Source: Candidatus Omnitrophota bacterium
Lineage (GTDB): Bacteria; Omnitrophota; Gorgyraeia; Gygaellales; Profunditerraquicolaceae
Assembly (NCBI GenBank): GCA_023228185.1
Contig: JALOBQ010000032.1
Span: 1 to 8,567 of the forward strand
Length of the DNA: 8,567 nt
Reading direction: 5' to 3'
Every line of letters begins with the position of its first letter. Position 1 is the stretch's first letter. The notes beneath the pieces were generated by a model that had not been told where the DNA came from, made no database searches, and saw nothing but the letters and a program-made list of their open reading frames with translations. Shown here in pieces: positions 4,769 through 8,567 of this stretch. The translations under genes and the position numbers were made by a program.

Positions 4769-5845
4769 ATGAAAAAACGCGTGTTTGTGGCAATGAGCGG
4801 CGGCGTTGATTCTTCGGTAGCGGCGGCTTTATTGCAAAAAAAAGGTTTTCAGGTAATCGGCATCACAATGTGTTTTAATCTAGCCGAGTTCAAGGGTAGT
4901 AAGCCAAGCTGTTGCGGGCTAACCGGTATTGAAGATGCCCGTAAAGTAGCGCGCCTGTTAGGTATCAAGCATTATCTATTAAACCTGCAGAAGGTTTTTC
5001 AGAAAGAAGTGATCAATGATTTTCGCGGCCAGTATTTAGCCGGCTTAACGCCAAATCCCTGCATACGTTGTAATCAATTTATTAAATTCGGTGTTTTATT
5101 TAAAAAAATCCGCTTGTTAGGCGGAGATTTCTTAGCCACGGGCCATTACGCCAGGATCGTTAAAACTAAAAGAGGTTACTTTTTAAAAAAAGCCAGGGAC
5201 CTGCGTAAAGACCAGTCATATTTTTTATACCGTTTGGGTGCTGATCAATTAAAGCATAGCTTATTCCCGTTAGGCAATTATCTTAAAGAAGATGTCCGTT
5301 TATTAGCCGGACAGCTTGGCCTGCCTGTAGCCAGTAAGCCGGATAGCCAGGAAATATGTTTCTTGCCGGAAAACAATTACAGGGAATTTTTAAAATCTTC
5401 AGATAAAAAATCAATTAAACCCGGTTTGATTGTGGATTGCCAAGGCAATATTTTAGGCACTCATCAAGGCACGCCATTTTATACTATCGGCCAGCGCCAG
5501 GGGCTGGGTATTGCCAGTAAGCACCCATTATATGTCACGTCGATCAGGCAAGAAACTAACCAGATCATTGTTGGCTCCAAGGAAGATGCTTTCAGCAAAG
5601 AATGCCTGCTGCATCAGCTGCATTTTGTCGGCCGGCCTTTTAAAAAGAAAGTTGAGATTAAAGTCAAGATAAGGTATAATCATAAAGAAGCAAAAGCAGA
5701 TCTCTATCCCGTTAAAGGTAAATTAAAAGTAATTTTTCATAAGCCGCAGTTTGCTATCACTGCCGGCCAATCCGCGGTTTTTTACTCACAGTCTATTGTT
5801 TTAGGCGGTGGTGTTATTGAAAGGCAGCGCAAGTTAAATGATTAA
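4769..5845 (+). CDS. mnmA: tRNA-specific 2-thiouridylase MnmA
   Basis: A 358-residue protein matching MnmA in length and motifs. MnmA activates U34 of tRNA Lys, Glu and Gln anticodons with ATP and inserts sulfur to form 2-thiouridine, which improves decoding. The ATP-pyrophosphatase P-loop is SGGVDSS (10-16). The family's two catalytic cysteines are C101 in TPNPCIRCN (94-102) and C197 in DSQEICFLP (192-200). The C-terminal part carries the expected YTIGQRQGLGIA segment (238-249) and beta-barrel region. E. coli MnmA has aspartate where this protein has C98, so a CxxC (98-101) is formed; a CC pair (48-49) lies in SCCG. The start is chosen because MKKRVFVAMSGG is the normal family N-terminus. 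The gene has no Shine-Dalgarno sequence and is first in an operon; its last eight bases overlap nadA. Confidence 0.96.
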   Translation: MKKRVFVAMSGGVDSSVAAALLQKKGFQVIGITMCFNLAEFKGSKPSCCGLTGIEDARKVARLLGIKHYLLNLQKVFQKEVINDFRGQYLAGLTPNPCIRCNQFIKFGVLFKKIRLLGGDFLATGHYARIVKTKRGYFLKKARDLRKDQSYFLYRLGADQLKHSLFPLGNYLKEDVRLLAGQLGLPVASKPDSQEICFLPENNYREFLKSSDKKSIKPGLIVDCQGNILGTHQGTPFYTIGQRQGLGIASKHPLYVTSIRQETNQIIVGSKEDAFSKECLLHQLHFVGRPFKKKVEIKVKIRYNHKEAKADLYPVKGKLKVIFHKPQFAITAGQSAVFYSQSIVLGGGVIERQRKLND

Positions 5846-6755
5846 AGAAGATAAACAATTAATCAAGAGGATCAAGGAATTAAAGAAGCAGCGTAATGCC
5901 GTAATCCTGGCGCATAATTATCAGTTGCCGGAAGTGCAGGATATCGCTGATTTTCGCGGCGATAGTTTAGAGTTGTCGCGTATTGCCGCTAAAACTGACG
6001 CCCAGGTAATTGTTTTTTGCGGCGTGCATTTTATGGCGGAAACAGCCAAAGTGCTTTCGCCGGATAAATTAGTGATTATGCCGGATAGTTCCGCGGCTTG
6101 CCCGATGGCGGGTATGATCTGCGCCGATGACCTAAAGAAATTAAAAGCCAAATATCCTAACGCAGTCAGCGTTGGCTATGTGAATACTTCGGCGGAAGTT
6201 AAGGCTGAACTGGATTATTGCTGTACTTCCAGTAATGCCGTGGCAGTGGTAAACGCTTTAAAAGATAAAAAAGAAATTATTTTTGTCCCGGATAAATATC
6301 TGGCTGAATATGTCTCCAAAAAGACCGGCAGAAAATTGATTACCTGGAGCGCGTTTTGCCCGACGCACGTTAAAATTTTGCCGGAAGATGTTTTACGCGA
6401 GAAGAAGTTCCATCCGCGCGCCAAAGTAATGGTGCATCCGGAATGTTTATCTTCAGTGGCGGCATTAGCTGACGCCGTGATCTCCACTGGTTTGATGTCT
6501 AAAATGGCCAAAGAAAGCCCGGCAAAAGAATTTATCGTGGGGACTGAAATGGGATTGGTTTACCGCTTGAAAGCGGATAATCCGGATAAAGAGTTTTATC
6601 CTGCCAGTGAACGCGCGGTCTGCCCGAATATGAAGCGCACCACCCAGGAAAAAGTGCTTTGGGCTTTAGAAGAGTTAAAAGAAGAGATCAAAGTAAGCGA
6701 GGATATCCGGCGTAAGGCGAAATTAGCGATTGACCGGATGTTAGAGATCGTCTAA
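5838..6755 (+). CDS. nadA: Quinolinate synthase NadA
   Basis: A 305-residue protein of normal NadA length. NadA condenses iminoaspartate (from aspartate, made by NadB or an aspartate dehydrogenase) with dihydroxyacetone phosphate to give quinolinate, the precursor of NAD. The three cysteines that bind its catalytic [4Fe-4S] cluster, spaced as in characterised NadA proteins, are C88 (AACPMAGM), C174 (AFCPTHVKI) and C262 (AVCPNMKRTT). Other signatures are AHNYQLPEVQDIADFRGDS (25-43), YVNTSAEVKAELD (114-126), TSSNAV (130-135) and HPEC (200-203). The gene overlaps mnmA by eight bases and is followed at once by the pseudouridine synthase gene. No nadB or nadC lies beside it in this window. An oxygen-sensitive cluster is characteristic of the family. 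Confidence 0.97.
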   Translation: MIKEDKQLIKRIKELKKQRNAVILAHNYQLPEVQDIADFRGDSLELSRIAAKTDAQVIVFCGVHFMAETAKVLSPDKLVIMPDSSAACPMAGMICADDLKKLKAKYPNAVSVGYVNTSAEVKAELDYCCTSSNAVAVVNALKDKKEIIFVPDKYLAEYVSKKTGRKLITWSAFCPTHVKILPEDVLREKKFHPRAKVMVHPECLSSVAALADAVISTGLMSKMAKESPAKEFIVGTEMGLVYRLKADNPDKEFYPASERAVCPNMKRTTQEKVLWALEELKEEIKVSEDIRRKAKLAIDRMLEIV

Positions 6756-7382
6756 ATGAACATACCAGTGGTATATCAGGACGACTGGTTATTGATCGTT
6801 GACAAACCACAAGGTTTGTTAAGCGTGCCGGATGATTTCCAGATTAACCGGAATCTTGCCGGGATATTGAATGACGATCTCAAAGCCAAGCAGGCTGTTT
6901 ATAAATTGTATCCCTGCCACCGCCTGGACCGTGAAACTTCAGGTTTAATTATTTTTGCTAAAGGCAAGCTGGCGCAAGAAAAAATGATGCGCATCTTTAA
7001 GGAAAAGTCCGTGCATAAGCAGTATACCGCTTTTGTGCATGGAGTATTGCCAAAGCCGGTTGGCCAGATTAATTACGCCTTGGAAGGCAAAAGCGCTTTG
7101 ACAAAATATAAAGTAGTTAGAGCATACGGAAATTTTAGCGTTGTGGAAGTTACGCCGCTAACCGGCCGGACTAATCAGATCCGCATACATTTTAAAAGAA
7201 TCGGCCATCCTTTAGTCGGCGAAAGTAAATTCGCTTTCCGGAAAGATTTTGCTTTGCGTTTTAAACGTGTTTGTTTACACGCCGGCAGCTTAATGTTTAT
7301 TCATCCGTTCACCGGAAAACAGATATCTTTGCGCACCGATCTGCCTGTTGATATGCAGGGGTTTCTCTTAAAATATGCTTAA
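6756..7382 (+). CDS. RluA-family RNA pseudouridine synthase
   Basis: A 208-residue protein with the RluA-type catalytic motif HRLDRETSGLIIFAK (55-69), in which D58 is the nucleophile that forms a transient bond with the target uridine. The second conserved block is TGRTNQIRIHF (136-146), with HPLVGE following (151-156). The N-terminus starts directly with the catalytic domain (VVYQDDWLLIVDKP), so there is no S4 RNA-binding domain; in this it resembles E. coli RluA (about 219 residues) more than RluC or RluD. Whether the target is 23S rRNA, tRNA or both cannot be read from sequence, so no symbol is given. The ATG at 6756 is the base directly after the nadA stop, and the last eight bases overlap uppP. 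With MnmA in the same operon, two RNA-modification enzymes are cotranscribed. Confidence 0.93.
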   Translation: MNIPVVYQDDWLLIVDKPQGLLSVPDDFQINRNLAGILNDDLKAKQAVYKLYPCHRLDRETSGLIIFAKGKLAQEKMMRIFKEKSVHKQYTAFVHGVLPKPVGQINYALEGKSALTKYKVVRAYGNFSVVEVTPLTGRTNQIRIHFKRIGHPLVGESKFAFRKDFALRFKRVCLHAGSLMFIHPFTGKQISLRTDLPVDMQGFLLKYA

Positions 7383-8118
7383 TTATATAATTTTAGGTAT
7401 TATTCAGGGTTTAACGGAGTTTCTACCGGTAAGTAGTTCCGGCCATCTTGTGATTTTTGGAAAACTATTGCATTTGGGGGGCAATCAAGTTGCGCTTTCC
7501 GTTGTTTTGCATTTAGGCACTGTTTTATCAGTGCTGGTTTTTTTTCGCAAAGAGTTGCGCGTTTTCCTCAAGGATCGTAAATTACTTTTATTAGGCGCGC
7601 TGGTTGTTTTGATCACCGGGTTAATCGGTATTTTAGGCAAAGATTTTTTTGAAAAGTTATTTGTTCAAAGTAAAACGGTGGCAATCGCCTGGGTTTTCTG
7701 CGGCGTAATTTTGATCTGCACCAGGAATTTTAATCGTCCCGGGAAAAAGAGTTTAAATTTTAAAGACGCTGTTCTTCTCGGGTTAACTCAGGCCCTGGCG
7801 ATCATCCCGGGGGTCTCGCGTTCCGGCATAACGATCGCTACTCTTTTGTTCAGGCAAATTGATCAAAGTTTTGCTTTTACCTTTTCTTTTTTAGTTTCTT
7901 TGCCGTTAATCCTCGGAGCAACAATACTCGAGGCGAAAGATATACGCTTATTGGCGCAAGCCGATATTCATAAACTTAGCGCGGGATTTATTTTTAGTTT
8001 TATCATTGGATTATGCGCGCTTTATCTATTGAAACGTGTTTTAGCGAATTCTAAATTCTATTATTTTGGTTATTATTGTATTTTTATGGCGGTAATCACG
8101 TTTATCTTTATAAAATGA
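7375..8118 (+). CDS. uppP: Undecaprenyl-diphosphatase UppP (BacA)
   Basis: A 247-residue integral membrane protein. UppP removes a phosphate from undecaprenyl pyrophosphate on the outer face of the membrane, so that the lipid can carry new peptidoglycan or O-antigen units; overexpression gives bacitracin resistance. The first signature, QGLTEFLPVSSSGH (11-24), supplies the (E/Q)xxxE glutamate E15 and H24. The second is PGVSRSGIT (145-153) with the catalytic arginine R149. It is about 25 residues shorter than the E. coli protein, partly because the N-terminus begins directly at the first conserved helix; both active-site motifs are intact. No in-frame ATG upstream looks better, and the start overlaps the preceding gene by eight bases with no clear Shine-Dalgarno sequence. 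The stop overlaps the next start as ATGA. Confidence 0.95.
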   Translation: MLNYIILGIIQGLTEFLPVSSSGHLVIFGKLLHLGGNQVALSVVLHLGTVLSVLVFFRKELRVFLKDRKLLLLGALVVLITGLIGILGKDFFEKLFVQSKTVAIAWVFCGVILICTRNFNRPGKKSLNFKDAVLLGLTQALAIIPGVSRSGITIATLLFRQIDQSFAFTFSFLVSLPLILGATILEAKDIRLLAQADIHKLSAGFIFSFIIGLCALYLLKRVLANSKFYYFGYYCIFMAVITFIFIK

Positions 8119-8567
8119 GCATATTAGTCTTAGGCACAGTAGCGCTGGATTCAGTAAAAACACCGTTTGGGCATAAGAAACAGATGCTCGGAGGTTCGGC
8201 TGCGCATTTTTCTATGGCTGCCCGCCTGTTTACCAAGGTGCATCTGGTGGCGATAATCGGAAAGGATTTCCCTAAAAAATATATCGACTTCTTACGCGGC
8301 AAAAACCTGGAATTGTCTTCTCTGATCACGGATACCGGAAAAACATTTAGATGGCAGGGCCAGTATCAGGGGGATCTGAATACGGCAATTACCCTGAGCA
8401 CTGAATTAGGCGTGCTTTCGGGGTTTAAACCGCGTATCTCCAAAGAACAAAGCCGGATCAGCCATATTTTTTTAGCTAATGTTGATCCGGATATTCAAAG
8501 GCATTTGCTTAAGAAAATGTCCTCCCCGCGCTTGGTCGGTTTAGACAGTATGAATTACTGGATCAAC
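8115..8567 (+). CDS. PfkB-family sugar kinase, N-terminal part (runs off window)
   Basis: An open frame of 151 codons starts at ATG 8115, which overlaps the uppP stop as ATGA, and continues past the window edge. The N-terminus reads MSILVLGTVALDSVKTPFG (1-19), followed by the glycine pair of the ribokinase family, LGGSAAHFSMAARLF (25-39), and VAIIGKDFP (44-52). These are hallmarks of the PfkB/ribokinase superfamily, which phosphorylates sugars or nucleosides with ATP. The LGTVALD...TPFG opening and the later GKTFRWQGQY (73-82), FLANVDP (120-126) and LDSMNYW (143-149) segments fit a distinct group of uncharacterised family members. The anion-hole motif (GAGD-like) near the C-terminus lies outside the window, so activity cannot be judged. 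The substrate is unknown. The translated overlap indicates cotranscription with uppP. Confidence 0.88.
   Translation, partial: MSILVLGTVALDSVKTPFGHKKQMLGGSAAHFSMAARLFTKVHLVAIIGKDFPKKYIDFLRGKNLELSSLITDTGKTFRWQGQYQGDLNTAITLSTELGVLSGFKPRISKEQSRISHIFLANVDPDIQRHLLKKMSSPRLVGLDSMNYWIN

Noticed and set aside
6215..6511. 98-codon reverse-strand open frame inside nadA
   Set aside because: It mirrors the conserved nadA coding sequence, shows no recognisable motif, and nothing suggests a promoter on that strand.
8108..8329. Reverse-strand open frame over the start of the sugar kinase
   Set aside because: The forward frame carries clear PfkB-family motifs and an ATGA junction with uppP, so the reverse frame is a shadow.

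Overview
The window is a compact, gene-dense bacterial stretch of moderate GC content. All recognised genes lie on the + strand, no intergenic gap exceeds about 170 bases, and I see no tRNA, rRNA, CRISPR array or mobile element. Gene content suggests an anaerobic or fermentative, Gram-negative-type bacterium. The overall style, with an Ehr-type complex next to housekeeping genes in tight overlapping operons, recalls uncultivated lineages such as Omnitrophota. That placement is an impression and was not tested.

Region 1 (1-4295) is the distal part of an operon for a membrane-bound, complex I-related oxidoreductase of the hydrogenase-4 (Hyf/Hyc) type. In order it encodes the end of a HyfC/NuoH-like membrane subunit, HyfE, an antiporter-like HyfF, a fused NuoC-NuoD-like HyfG and a NuoB-like HyfI. 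HyfI keeps all four cysteines for the proximal [4Fe-4S] cluster (N2 type). HyfG has lost all four cysteines that would hold the [NiFe] centre (A231, S234, S519 and G522 occupy those places). It also ends where a mature hydrogenase large subunit would end after proteolytic processing. The complex is therefore best read as an energy-converting hydrogenase-related (Ehr) complex: a probable redox-driven ion pump that is not a hydrogenase and whose substrate is unknown. No hyfD or hyfH gene lies in the usual internal places.

Region 2 (about 4285-4715) holds one small cold-shock-domain gene with an unusually elaborate 5' region. A consensus promoter (TTGACA, 16-base spacer, TATAAT) behind an A/T-rich block drives a leader of about 120 nt. 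The leader carries a perfect 10-bp hairpin followed by six T, which looks like an intrinsic terminator. A perfect 9-bp long-range stem encloses that hairpin by joining the transcript's 5' end to a site just before the Shine-Dalgarno sequence. A strong GAAA-loop terminator closes the gene. The leader is a candidate attenuator or structured RNA regulator, and is one of the two most interesting parts of the window.

Region 3 (about 4750-8567) is a tightly packed operon: mnmA (tRNA 2-thiouridylase), nadA (quinolinate synthase), an RluA-family pseudouridine synthase, uppP (undecaprenyl-diphosphatase) and the first 151 codons of a PfkB-family sugar kinase that runs off the window. Adjacent genes overlap by 4 or 8 bases or abut exactly. 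The mnmA promoter has an extended -10 ending six bases before the ATG, which predicts a leaderless mRNA.
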